From an uncultured Dehalococcoidia bacterium (GTDB lineage: Bacteria; Chloroflexota; Dehalococcoidia; Lucifugimonadales; UBA3495): a stretch of 64,000 nt of DNA. Position 1 is the first letter of the stretch. Every line of letters starts with the position of its first letter. This document shows, piece after piece, positions 45,117-54,673 of the stretch. Where the stretch lies: contig CATOSP010000004.1 in NCBI GenBank assembly GCA_951812625.1, positions 186,001-250,000 on the forward strand, read 5' to 3'. The notes under the pieces were generated by a model, which worked only from the letters and a program-made list of their open reading frames with translations, did not search any database and was not told where the DNA came from. The position numbers were made by a program, and so were the translations under genes.

Positions 45117-45198
45117 TGAAATGGTCTGAAAACTTGGAAAGCGCACGGGGTTCCGGCATCTTGGCAGCAGTCACGAAACCAGGCGCCGGAGGTGTCCC

Positions 45199-45712
45199 AT
45201 GCGCCTTCCCGGAGAATGCCATAAGATGCGGCAGGTCATTAGAACGCATCTACCTCACCTCTCCCGGCCACAGTTGGACGGCCTGGTCCTGTGGGTCTGT
45301 GGGGCCGTTCTGGCCGGCAGCGCCTGCCAGAACGCTGTGGCCTCGGCCCTCTCGCCCTGGGGTGGATGGAACGAATTTCGACAGTATCTCCGGGAATGGC
45401 TCTACGACGGCAGCGACCGGGCCCGTCCCTGCCAGACCGAACTGGACGTAAGCCTCTGCTTCGCGCCGTTGCTGCGGTGGGTTCTCTGCTGGTGGCATTC
45501 CGAACGTCTCGCCCTGGCCGTTGATCCAACCCTCAAGGGCGACCAGACCACCGCCATCGTCATCAGCGTGCTCCAGCGCAGTTGCGCCATTCCGGTGGCT
45601 TGGCGCATCCGCAAAGCCACCCAGCGCGGCTCCTGGATGGACCCCACGGTGGAACTGCTCAAGGAGCTCGCCCCGGCGGTTCCCAGGGAAATGACCGTCA
45701 TCGTGCTCTCTC
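45199..45712 (+). pseudogene. Transposase N-terminal fragment (IS4-like?)
   Basis: The frame reads PQLDGLVLWVCGAVLAGSACQNAVASAL, LALAVDPTLKGDQTTAIVISVL, then WRIRKATQRGSWMDPTVELL and EMTVIVLS. This is an RNaseH-like transposase with the first catalytic Asp (VDPT). It stops where the IS701-like element begins at 45710, and the missing half is not found on the other side, so it was also deleted. Confidence 0.65.
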
Positions 45713-47160
45713 GACTTTGTACAAAACCAGAAAAGATATAAGGGCAGGGTAAGCTTGACCAAATCACCACAAGAGGCCAAGAATGCCTACCCTGCCCGCC
45801 GTCATTGTAACCGTGCTGTTCCCCTTTGAGCACTTGTTCGACCGCAGGACCTGGCGCAAAGCCCAGCTCCTGGTGGTGGGTGCGATTCTGTCCTCCGGCA
45901 AGCGCACGGTGTCCTCCGCGCTGAGCATCCCGGGGATTGGCCAGAGCGGAGACTTCGCCGTCTTTCACCAGGTGCTCAACCGGGCCCGGTGGGAGCCGCT
46001 GCAACTGAGCCGGGCGCTGTTGCTGCTGCTGGTTGGCCGCCTGGGTTCGTCCACCGAGCCCCTGGTGTTCGGCATTGACGAGACGGTGGAGCGACGCTGG
46101 GGCCGGAAGATTGCGGCCAAGGGGAAGTACCGGGACCCGGTGCGCTCCACCGACGACCAGGTGGTGATGACCCCCGGACTGCAATGGGTCAGCCTGATGT
46201 TGCTGACCCGCATCGGGTGGGCCAGTCGCCACTGGGCGTTGCCCTTCCTGACCGCGCTGGCGCCGTCGAACCGCTATGACTGGCTCAAGGGTCGTCGCCA
46301 TAAGCGGTTCACCGACTACGCTCAGCAGATGCTGGACTGTCTGCGTCGGTGGCTGCCGGACCGGGACCTGGCGGTAGTCTGCGACGGCGGCTACGCCAAG
46401 CGTGATTTCCTGCTCCACTGCCAGAGCATGTCCAAGCCCATTGTCGTCGTCACCAAACTGCGCAAAGACGCGTCCCTGTACCAGCCAGCGCCGCCGCGAC
46501 GGCCTGGTCAGACCGGCCGGCCCCGCGTGGTGGGAGCGCGACTGCCCAGTCCCACGGCGGTGCTGGACGGTCCCGCCACCCAATGGACCCCCTGCCGTGC
46601 CACCACATCCGACGGTGCCGATCTCATGATCGAGCTGGCTTCAGGCATGGCGCTGTGGTACCGCGGCGGCTACCCGTCGGTCCATGCGCTGGGGCGTGGT
46701 CAGGCGCCTTGAGGAACCCCTGGGGCCCCATGCTTTGCTGTGCACCGACATCGACGCCGGTCCGCTGCAGATCGTGCAGTGGTATCTGCTGCGTTGGCAG
46801 GTCGAGGTGACCTTTGAGGAACTGCGGGCCCACCTGGGTATGGAAACCCAGCGCCAGTGGTCCGAGCGTGCCATCGTCAGAACCACCCCCGCACTCTTTG
46901 GTTTGTTCAGCCTGGTGACCATGGCAGCGGATGTCTTGATTGAACAACAGGGCGGCATATTGCCGCGGACCACGGCATGGTATGCCAAAACCAACCCCAC
47001 TTTCGCCGACGCCATCGCCCTGGTCAGACGGGACATCTGGGCACAGCAGGAGACTTTTGCCACGTCCGAGCCCTGCCCTGAACTGATAAAACTCCCACGC
47101 GGGACATACCGCAGGATGATCGAGACCCTCGCTTACGCCGCCTAATTGTACAAAGTCGAG
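45710..47160 (+). mobile_element. IS701-like insertion sequence
   Basis: A 1451-bp element with perfect 15-bp terminal repeats, CTCGACTTTGTACAA (45710-45724) and TTGTACAAAGTCGAG (47146-47160). No target duplication is visible. It interrupts the transposase fragment at 45199-45712. Confidence 0.8.
45783..47145 (+). pseudogene. IS701-like transposase, one frameshift
   Basis: The first frame (45783 to about 46680) has FGIDETVERRWGRKIAAKGKYRDPVRST, VCDGGYAKRDFLLHC and VVVTKLRKDASLYQPAP, the DDE_5-type catalytic region. The second frame (46684-47145) continues with MRWGVVRRLEEPLG, ALLCTDIDAGPLQIVQWYLLRWQVEVTFEELRAHLGMETQRQWSE. They join near GTCGGTCCATGCG; one extra base separates them. Otherwise it is full length. 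Confidence 0.75.
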
Positions 47161-47625
47161 ACTGTTCAGTGTTCCTGAATGTTATGCTCGTCTGCATGCT
47201 TGGTCAACCTTGGAGCTGTTCTGGGTGTTCTCGCTCGGACGGTTTGGGACGAGCTGCTTTGAGTCCGCGGGGGAGGCACTTTTGCCGGAGAATAGCGTTG
47301 CCCAATGAATCCTTTTTGGTTCGGATTCGTTGTGCAGAATCTGTTGTTCGTGTTAATTCCGATTCATCGTGCAAAGCTGTCCTCCGTATTCCCGTCAAAA
47401 CGTGGAGGGCGCCCCGGGTGCTAGACTGTTGGACGCGGGGCCATGCTGGCCCTGCCGGAGGTGCGGCCTCGCGGCGGCACAGTCCGCAGGCGTCCCTTGT
47501 GGGAGGCCGTGAGGGAAGACCGCGGGGGCGTCCGGACGTTCAGGCATGTGCCGCCCGGGGTTGTTCCCCCGTTGTTTCTTGTGGTGTTCCTGTTCTTGTT
47601 CCCGCCGTCCCGGGCGGGAGACTGC
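47161..47625. other. Intergenic region before the desaturase
   Basis: No gene supported. The start of the desaturase lies in the 13-bp repeat just downstream. Confidence 0.4.
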
Positions 47626-47664
47626 AGGCTTATTGTGGAGGCTTATTGTGGAGGCTTATTGCGG
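47626..47664. repeat. Triple 13-bp tandem repeat at the desaturase start
   Basis: Three head-to-tail copies of AGGCTTATTGTGG (the third has one change). Copies 1 and 2 each bring a GTG, and GGAGG at the copy 1/2 junction serves the copy-2 GTG. Because 13 is not a multiple of three, loss or gain of a unit changes which GTG is in frame. Confidence 0.9.
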
Positions 47665-48733
47665 AGGGCGGTTGCAGAGCAACGCTGACTACGCCGGCCT
47701 GAAGCGGCGGGTGACGGCTGCCGGGCTGCTGGAGAAGCGGCCCCTGAGGCACTACGGACTGCGCGGCCTGGCGCTGGCGGCGATGCTGGCTGCCAGTTTC
47801 GCCGTCATGGCGTTGGCCGACTCCCTGGCGGTCCACCTGGCGAACGCCGCCTTCATGGCGTTCACGCTGGTGCAGCTGTGCTTTCTCGGGCACGACTTCG
47901 GGCACCAGCAGGTATGCGGGAAGCCCCTGCACAACGACGTGGGCGGGCTGGTGGTCAGCGCGCTGGTCGGCATCAACCGCAGCTGGTGGGTTGACAAGCA
48001 CAACCGGCATCACGCCGCGCCGAACCACGTGGACCTGGACCCCGACGTGAACTTCCCGTTCCTGGCGTTCAGCGAGGACTGCGCCAGGCGGAAGGGCCTG
48101 CTGGCCAGGGCGGTGGTGCGCCGGCAGGCGTACCTGTTCTATCCGATGCTCTGTCTGGAGGGGGCGTCGCTGAAGGTGTCGGGGATGGGGCGTCTGATCG
48201 CGGGCTGCCTGGGACGGGGCCCCCGCCTGCGGTTTCCGGCCGGCGAGCCGGCGGCCATGGCGGTCCACCTGGCGGTCCACGGCGGGGCGCCGTTCCTGCT
48301 GATGCCGCCCCTGGACGCGGTCCTGTTCATCCTGGTGAGCCAGGCGCTGATGGGGCTGTACATCGGTGCGACCTTCGCGCCCAACCACAAGGGGATGGAG
48401 ATGCACTCGGGGGGGCTGGGCCCTGGCTTTCTGCGCCGGCAGGTGGCGGCTTCCAGGAACGTGAGGCCCGGCGTGGTCAACGACTACCTGTACGGGGGGC
48501 TCAACTACCAGATTGAGCACCACCTGTTTCCGTCGATGCCGCGCAACAACTTGCGGAAGGCGAGGGAGATCGTGCGTCCCTACTGCATGGCTCTGGCGGT
48601 GGAGTATCACGAGACGGGGATTGTGAGGTCGCACCGGGAGATAGTGCGGCACCTGCACGGGGTGGGGCGCTCCCTGGCCGTGATTGACCGTGTCAATGCC
48701 CCGGGCCCGGGCCGGAGTCCGGGGACCGCCTGA
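47648..48733 (+). CDS. Membrane fatty-acid desaturase
   Basis: 361 residues from the GTG at 47648, which has GGAGG six bases upstream; TTG at 47672 is an alternative. All three histidine boxes are present: GHDFGHQ, HNRHH and QIEHH, with hydrophobic spans between them (LALAAMLAASFAVMALA, AMAVHLAVHGGAPFLLMPPL). The QIEHH third box is that of front-end or acyl-lipid desaturases of the DesA3/delta-6 group. It introduces double bonds into membrane lipid acyl chains with a di-iron centre. Confidence 0.9.
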   Translation: MEAYCGGRLQSNADYAGLKRRVTAAGLLEKRPLRHYGLRGLALAAMLAASFAVMALADSLAVHLANAAFMAFTLVQLCFLGHDFGHQQVCGKPLHNDVGGLVVSALVGINRSWWVDKHNRHHAAPNHVDLDPDVNFPFLAFSEDCARRKGLLARAVVRRQAYLFYPMLCLEGASLKVSGMGRLIAGCLGRGPRLRFPAGEPAAMAVHLAVHGGAPFLLMPPLDAVLFILVSQALMGLYIGATFAPNHKGMEMHSGGLGPGFLRRQVAASRNVRPGVVNDYLYGGLNYQIEHHLFPSMPRNNLRKAREIVRPYCMALAVEYHETGIVRSHREIVRHLHGVGRSLAVIDRVNAPGPGRSPGTA

Positions 48734-48901
48734 GGCGGGGTTCTCCCCGGGGACGCCCCTGTGCGCCCTCGTGCCTGCCGGTCTTCTTGCCGCCCGTTCG
48801 TCTCTAGCCCTGTGGCCCGCACGGGCTGTTCCATCAGCCGGCGCCCGTATGGCTCCGGCGTCCAGATGTGGCGTAAGTGTACGAGTCTCTTCCGCCTTCC
48901 C

Positions 48902-49392
48902 TCACCCGCCGCTGGCGGCCATCGCCGCCGCCAGGCTGTGCCGGGTGTGCTCCCCGGCGGCGGGGTTCAGCTCGCCCCGGAAGGCCGCGTAGGCCTTCAT
49001 GGCGCAGAACGTCATCGGCCGGTGGAAGCCGATGCGCTCTCGGCCGAGCGAGCTGTTCAGGGCGGTCCGGGTGAAGCTCACGTTGTAGGATGCAATCAGC
49101 CCGTGGTCCGCCAGCAGCGGCTCCAGTGTTCCATGACCGTTCCGATGCCGGGCTGGCCCCGCACGCAGGCGTCCGTTATCCCGTGGACCAGGGTGGCGTC
49201 CCGGGGTATCGGCTCCCCCGGGTCCACCAGGGTGTTGATCAGGACGTTTCCGTCCCGGTCCGCGCAGACCAGCTCGACTATCTTCGGGTACCGGCCCAGG
49301 CCGGTGGTGGCGACGTCCAGCACTAGGGCGTTCTGCTCCAGCGCCCGTCCGGCGGTCCATGGGGTCGTCCTCTTTCCCAGATGCCATCTCAT
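48902..49392 (-). pseudogene. DEDDh exonuclease (DnaQ-like), frameshifted and active-site poor
   Basis: The first frame reads ALVLDVATTGLGRYPKIVELV, INTLVDPGEPIPRDATLVHGITDACVRG. The second, from near 49130, reads LEPLLADHGLIASYNVSFTRTALNSSL, MTFCAMKAYAAFRGE, HSLAAAMA. The order of blocks is that of DnaQ-family exonucleases. Exo I should be DxE but is DVA, and the FD of Exo II is FT. Both the frame change and the lost catalytic acids argue for a dead gene. Confidence 0.7.
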
Positions 49393-49494
49393 CCTCTACA
49401 CACTGCCGCTGGCCCGTCGGTTCGTAAATCGCCCTAGGAGCCTTTTCCCGGCGCCCCCCGGTGCCTCTTTTTTCCTTCTCCCCCCTTCCCAACC

Positions 49495-50721
49495 CCAGGA
49501 CGATTGCAAAGTCAGGAGGTTTGGCCGCATAGGCGTGCGATGACCAGCGCAGGGCGGAAGGCGCAGGTTTTGGCTCGCAGGGGCATGGACATCCGGGAGG
49601 GAAACCATCCTTCCAGGCGCAGGGCGTTCAGGGCCGTGTTGACCAGGCTGGCGTATACTTCACCCAGACCTGGACGCCGCAGCGTGTGGACGTCCTCGTC
49701 CCAACTGCGGTCCTTCACGTGATGCAGGCTGTTTTCCACGCTCCAGTGGTTGCGGATCACCCGAAGCAGTTCTCCCAGGCCGCACCGCCGGGAACTCAGG
49801 CTGGTCAACAGATACCAGCGCTCCCGGCTCACCTCCCCGGTGGCTATCTCCACCCTCTCCTTCTCCAGCATCGCCCCCTGCCTCGCTCCGGGAAAACCCG
49901 ACTCATCCCGGATGTAGTCTGCCAGTGCCCCGTAGGTCCAGATACGCCGCCTCTCAATCACACCCGCTTTTTTTCCACGCTCTGCGCCTCAGGCTCCCCC
50001 GGTTCCTCCCCGGGAAATCCCTCTGCCAACGCGGCCAGCAACCCGGGCCGGTTCCCTTTGACTCGCACCAGATAGTCCCGTCCGTGGCTCACTATGGCCT
50101 GGCACAGGTCCCGCTCCGCGTACAGTGCGTCCATGGTCAGGAGCGCCAGGCCGGGATAGCGCTCGAACAGTTGCCCCAGTTGTTCCCGCAACACCCCGGG
50201 TTCGTACCGTTTCTCCGATGCCGGCCACTGGGCCAGACACAGTTTCAGGTCGTGGGCCAGCACGTTCACCATCACCAGGGGATTGCCGCTTGCGTCCTCG
50301 GACTGCTTGGCCCACTTGCCGTCTACCGCAGCATTCACCTCTTGGTCCGCCACCACCCCCGGACACCCATCCCGTCAGGGCGCCCTGCAACTGCTTATAC
50401 TGAACCCCGGCCAGGGTGCGGGAAATGGTGGTGGCATGAGGCGGATGGTCCCGTACAAACCCGAGAGGTTCCTTCAGCACCGGCCAGTGCATCCTGGCGA
50501 AGAGGGAGATGTGGGCCATGGTGGTCTGACCGCAGACCAAGCCCAGCAGGGTCAGCCGGAGAATGGCCTGAAAGGGATGCCTGATCCCTCTGGCTCTTCT
50601 GGGGTCCGGCACCTGCTCCAAACATCCGAACAGAGATTCCGCCGCATCCATATCCCCACACTCCCATATCTCACTTCTCTGCCTTTATAAACTCCCATCC
50701 CTGACTTTGCAATCGTCCTGG
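49495..50721 (-). mobile_element. ISAs1-family element with 22-bp terminal repeats
   Basis: A 1227-bp element. Perfect inverted ends lie at 49495-49516 (starts CCAGGACG) and 50700-50721. No target duplication was found. It carries a broken transposase. Confidence 0.8.
49512..50651 (-). pseudogene. ISAs1 transposase in three frames
   Basis: Blocks in order: EQVPDPRRARGIRHPFQAILRLTLLGLVCGQTTMAHISLF, then VDGKWAKQSEDASGNPLVMVNVLAHDLKLCLAQ and LLTMDALYAERDLCQAIV, then VIERRRIWTY and VIRNHWSVENSLHHVKDRSWDEDVHTLR. One frame change is near 50360. The other lies at an A7 run in GTGGAAAAAAAGCG near 49970, which resembles a programmed -1 slip site or a simple indel. It is probably inactive. Confidence 0.75.
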
Positions 50722-50908
50722 CATCGACAGATCCCATCGTATCGGTTTCCGTCATCCTGGGCTATAATGGACACACACGCTTGATTGGCGCACCAAGGTT
50801 TAACACGAGAACGGACCGACCCTTCCGCCCCCTTTCCTTCTCTTCTAGTTATCCCTCCCCGCTGATTCACCTGTGTAATTACTCTAAATCAGGGAGTCCG
50901 TTTTTCGT

Positions 50909-52315
50909 ATGGCTCTTGCATATCCGTCCGCCCGTGCGCGTTGGTCCAATCGCTCCCCCTACCGTACCACGCACCATACCGTTTGCGATGACTGCAATCT
51001 CTCAACCACCCTTCCCTTTCAGCCAACCCAAGGGAAGCCGGTGTATTGTCGCTCATGCTTCAAGGCACGGCGGCAGGGAGCTTCCCCCGCAACCAGCCCG
51101 CACTCCATCCAGGCAGTCCAGTCCACCCTGCCACGTTCTGAAAGTAAGGAAGCCGTTGAAATCGTCCCGGGCGTAAGCAACGCTACATTTTCCGAAATGT
51201 CCCTGGGCACCACTACCAAGGCGGCGATTTCCAGGATGAACATATCCACGCTCACACCCATCCAGGAGAATGCCATTCCTCACCTGCTTGAGGGACGCGA
51301 CCTGATCGGCCAGGCGCGTACCGGCTCCGGAAAGACGCTGGCGTTCGCCGTGCCCATGGCGGAGATGTGCGACCCGTCGGTCCGACAGATACAAGCCGTC
51401 GTGCTGGTTCCCACCCGCGAACTGGCTATCCAAGTGGCCGGAGTCATCGAAGCCCTGGCTTCCCCGCGGAAAATCCGCGTTACCATGCTATATGGGGGGC
51501 GGGCCCAGAAACCGGAATACGCAGCGTTGAGGAATGGCTCCCAGGTTGTGATCGGCACCCCGGGGCGCACGCTGGACCATCTGCGCCAGGGGACCCTCGT
51601 CTTAGGCAACGTGCGATTCCTGGTGCTGGACGAAGCGGACGAAATGCTGGACAGAGGGTTCGCCCCGGACGTGGAATCGATCATAGCCCACATGCCCAAA
51701 GAACGGCAGACAGCGCTCCTGTCCGCAACGATGCCTGAGTGGGTGTCCCGGACCGCCTCGAAGCACCTTCGCAATCCGGTAACGGTCAAGGTAGACGCGG
51801 GCCTGCAGGCGCCGCCCACCGTGGAGCACCTGGTCTACACCATCCAGAAAAGCGACAAGATGGAAGCTTTAAGGAGTCTGCTGGACGACCGGGAGGATGC
51901 CCCGGTGATCGTCTTTGGGAAAACCAAGCGCGGGGTCAAAAAGCTGGCCCAGCAACTCGATTCCCTGGGCTACCCGGTAGGGGCGCTCCAAGGCAATCTG
52001 AGCCAGAAGGCGCGCGAACAGGTGATGAAGGGTTTCCGTTCGGGAGCTGCGCCGATCCTGGTGGCAACCAACGTGGCTGCCAGAGGTCTGGACTTCGAAG
52101 GTATCGGCCAAGTTATCAACTATGACCTACCAGACTCGGAGCAATTGTTCACGCACCGCGTCGGGAGGACCGGCCGCATGGGCCGCTCCGGCGAAGCGGT
52201 GACGTTCATTACGGTGGACGAAGAACGAAAGTGGCGCGAGATAGAGCGGGGCCTAGGTCGACGGTTCGTCCGCAAACCCTGGCAGCGGGTTCGCAATTCC
52301 AGTCCGCTTCAATAG
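50909..52315 (+). CDS. DEAD-box RNA helicase with N-terminal zinc ribbon
   Basis: 468 residues. The N-terminus has a CxxC...CxxC zinc ribbon (CDDC near 25 and CRSC near 47) with LPFQPTQGKPVY between. Helicase motifs follow: Q-motif TPIQENAIP, I ARTGSGKT, Ia PTRELA, Ib TPGR, II DEAD, III SAT, IV VIVFGKTK, V ARGLDFEG and VI HRVGRTGRMGR. It lacks the long C-terminal RNA-binding tail of DeaD/CsdA and ends in a basic QRVRNSSPLQ. It unwinds structured RNA, perhaps in ribosome assembly or cold adaptation. Confidence 0.9.
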   Translation: MALAYPSARARWSNRSPYRTTHHTVCDDCNLSTTLPFQPTQGKPVYCRSCFKARRQGASPATSPHSIQAVQSTLPRSESKEAVEIVPGVSNATFSEMSLGTTTKAAISRMNISTLTPIQENAIPHLLEGRDLIGQARTGSGKTLAFAVPMAEMCDPSVRQIQAVVLVPTRELAIQVAGVIEALASPRKIRVTMLYGGRAQKPEYAALRNGSQVVIGTPGRTLDHLRQGTLVLGNVRFLVLDEADEMLDRGFAPDVESIIAHMPKERQTALLSATMPEWVSRTASKHLRNPVTVKVDAGLQAPPTVEHLVYTIQKSDKMEALRSLLDDREDAPVIVFGKTKRGVKKLAQQLDSLGYPVGALQGNLSQKAREQVMKGFRSGAAPILVATNVAARGLDFEGIGQVINYDLPDSEQLFTHRVGRTGRMGRSGEAVTFITVDEERKWREIERGLGRRFVRKPWQRVRNSSPLQ

Positions 52316-52339
52316 CAGCCGAGGTCGACCCAGGGAACT

Positions 52340-53137
52340 GTGCAAGTGGCTACGCGAGCGGCACGTTCCAGCCCGTACTTTGGGCCCAAGGAAGCCTCCA
52401 GCGAGGATCTGCTCTTGATGCGAGCCATGGACCGGCAGTACTACTTGGCACCCTTCTACGGGTCGAGGCCCTTGAAGGTCTGGCTGGCCTGTGAGGGCTG
52501 GTGTGTGAGCCGGAAGCGGGCGCAGCGGCTGATGCGCATCTTAGGGGCTGCAGGCCATCTGCCGGCGGCCCAGCACCTGCCGAAGGTCTCCAGAGCATCG
52601 GATTTATCCCCACCTGTTGGAAAAGATCAGAGTTACCCGCCCCAACCAGGCGTGGGCCGCTGACATTACCTACTTGCCGACGGCCAGGGGTTCCTCTACG
52701 TGGTGGCCATTATGGAGTGGCACAGCCGGTACGTGGCGGGTTGCGTAGTCCACACCTTGGAGGCCGATTTCCGCGTGGACGCCTTGAAGGATGAGCCAGG
52801 GCAAGGTCAGCGGGAGATCTTTAACACCGTCCAGAGGAGCCTTCACCAGCGGGGAGTTCACTCAAGCACCCAAGTTCTAAAGGAACAAGGAACACAGTGT
52901 GAAAATCAGCATAAATGGGTAAGGACTGGTACAACGACTACATCTTCGTGGAGCGGCTATGGCGCACCGTGAAGTACGAGGAGGTGTGCCTGAGAGCCTA
53001 CGGCAACGCCACAAGGCCACGCCGAGAACTTGAACGCCTATTTCAGGTTCTACAACGACCATAGGCCCCACCGGGTTTTGGGCTACCGGATCCCGTCCGA
53101 GATGTACCACGAGGCCCGGAGTATCTCCGGGGCATAG
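52340..53137 (+). pseudogene. IS3-family transposase (orfB) remnant
   Basis: Pieces in three frames give EDLLLMRAMDRQYYLAPFYGSRPLKVWLACEGW and RAQRLMRILGA, then LEKIRVTRPNQAWAADITYLPTARGFLYVVAIMEWHSRYVAG. The last piece has YNDYIFVERLWRTVKYEEVCLRAYG and ends YHEARSISGA. The first catalytic Asp and the final DNIFVERLW-like block survive, but several frameshifts and a damaged middle make it dead. Confidence 0.75.
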
Positions 53138-53439
53138 ATCAATAGTGATGGGAGGTCCACCGGAACGGGTGTTGGCATCGTTGCAATGAGCAACGGGACT
53201 CTCGCTTAATTCCACTCCGGTGCTGTCCAACAAAGGGGTCGAACTAAATATCGACGTTTGTTGCAGCAGTAGAGTTGAACCAGGACCAGTCCACTTTCTC
53301 AACAGCAAGGTGCTCCACGACTTCTTCGAATCCCGGAGCCCAGGATGGATGCATCACCTTCGTATCTTGCGCCCCAGCCCCCTGCAACCCCGGACCATAG
53401 CCGGTTGATAACGTGGTTTTGACAAGGAAGGGGATCGAA

Positions 53440-54243
53440 ATGTGGCTTCGTACAAGCTGTGATATTACTTTTGATGTGAGCGTTCCTACGCCTCTTATCC
53501 TGATGCTTCGCCCTCGAAGCGGAGCGCTTCAATGGGTGGCACATGAAGACTGCACGTTGACACCAAGCGTACCGGTCACAGAGTATGCGGACAATTACGG
53601 TAACCTGTGCGAGCGATTGATAGCACCCTCAGGTGAGTTTTCTATCCGTAGATGTGCGGACGTTTCAACCGCAGACGGCATTGACGTGTCGCCCGGCGCG
53701 CCATTTGACGAGGTTCACAACCTACCGGACGAGGTTCTAACCTATCTTCTTCCCAGCCGTTATTGCGAGTCCGATCGGTTTACAGACCTCGCTAGGGAAC
53801 TCGTAGACGGCTTCAAGCCCGGCTACGATCAAGTGGCCAGAATTGTAAGGTGGATCCGCACCTACGTGCGCTTCAATCCAAATTCCAGCAATTTTCAGAT
53901 GTCGGCAGTCGAGGTCAACCAGCAGCGCGAGGGCGTATGCCGCGAGCTCACTCATTTGGGCATCGCGTTATCCCGAAGTCTCTGCATCCCAGCGCGTATC
54001 GTCGTAGGCTATCTGCACGAACTCGAGCCGATGGATTTTCATGCTTGGTTCGAGGCGTACGTAGGTGGCCGTTGGTACACATTCGATGCAACGCAGGCCG
54101 TTCCACGTGGAGGGCGAGTGGCCGTCGCTTATGGGCGCGATGCGGCCGACGTGGCGATATTCAACCAGTTTGGCCCGGCGCTATTTCCCAGAACAATGGA
54201 GGTACGGGTCGAGATACTCGACGACAGCCCGAGGAGAGATTGA
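53440..54243 (+). CDS. Transglutaminase-like protein
   Basis: 267 residues from the ATG at 53440 after AAGGGG; an upstream start at 53413 is less likely. The catalytic triad is in order: Cys in EGVCRELTHLGIAL, His in DFHAWFEAYVGGRWY and Asp in TFDATQAVPRGG. The N-terminal part (LRTSCDITFDVSVPTPLILML) is the strand-rich lead seen in transglutaminase-like cysteine proteases of bacteria. It may cleave peptides or cross-link proteins. No signal peptide is seen. Confidence 0.9.
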   Translation: MWLRTSCDITFDVSVPTPLILMLRPRSGALQWVAHEDCTLTPSVPVTEYADNYGNLCERLIAPSGEFSIRRCADVSTADGIDVSPGAPFDEVHNLPDEVLTYLLPSRYCESDRFTDLARELVDGFKPGYDQVARIVRWIRTYVRFNPNSSNFQMSAVEVNQQREGVCRELTHLGIALSRSLCIPARIVVGYLHELEPMDFHAWFEAYVGGRWYTFDATQAVPRGGRVAVAYGRDAADVAIFNQFGPALFPRTMEVRVEILDDSPRRD

Positions 54244-54673
54244 GAATCCACTATAGACCATCAGCGACAATGGGACCTATCAGGAGTCAGGAAACCCGGA
54301 CGATTGAGCGGTTAGAGCGAGTTCCTGGACGAGGGTAGAGCACGTGGTGAAAGGAGCGGAGCGCGACCCTATCACAGGTGAGTAAAGCAGAGGCCACCCG
54401 GGAGATGAGCAAGGAGACCAGGTCATTCATCCGCAGGTGAAGGCGGCAACGAGACTCAGATATGCGCCCGAAGAGAAGATACGGACCGTATTCGAGGGGT
54501 TCCGTGAGAGTCACGGTGAGTGATCCGTGCATACGCGCGCTGGGGCGTCAAGGGTGACGAGAAAGTTGACCATTGCGGCGGAGGAATAGTGTACCTCCGG
54601 CCCAGGGCCTGTTCGTGGCCGTGGCCGAGCTTGAAGCGCTGTCTGGCAACCACGCCGCGAAGTAGTCGCAGGT
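54244..54673. other. Convergent intergenic region
   Basis: It lies between the transglutaminase and recN genes. No gene is supported and no strong terminator was seen. Confidence 0.4.

Noticed and set aside
45402-46583. Long reverse-strand open frame over the IS701-like transposase
   Set aside because: It is the antisense shadow of a transposase with clear motifs on the other strand.
48734-48901. Possible gene between the desaturase and the exonuclease remnant
   Set aside because: No start with a ribosome site and no codon-like pattern.
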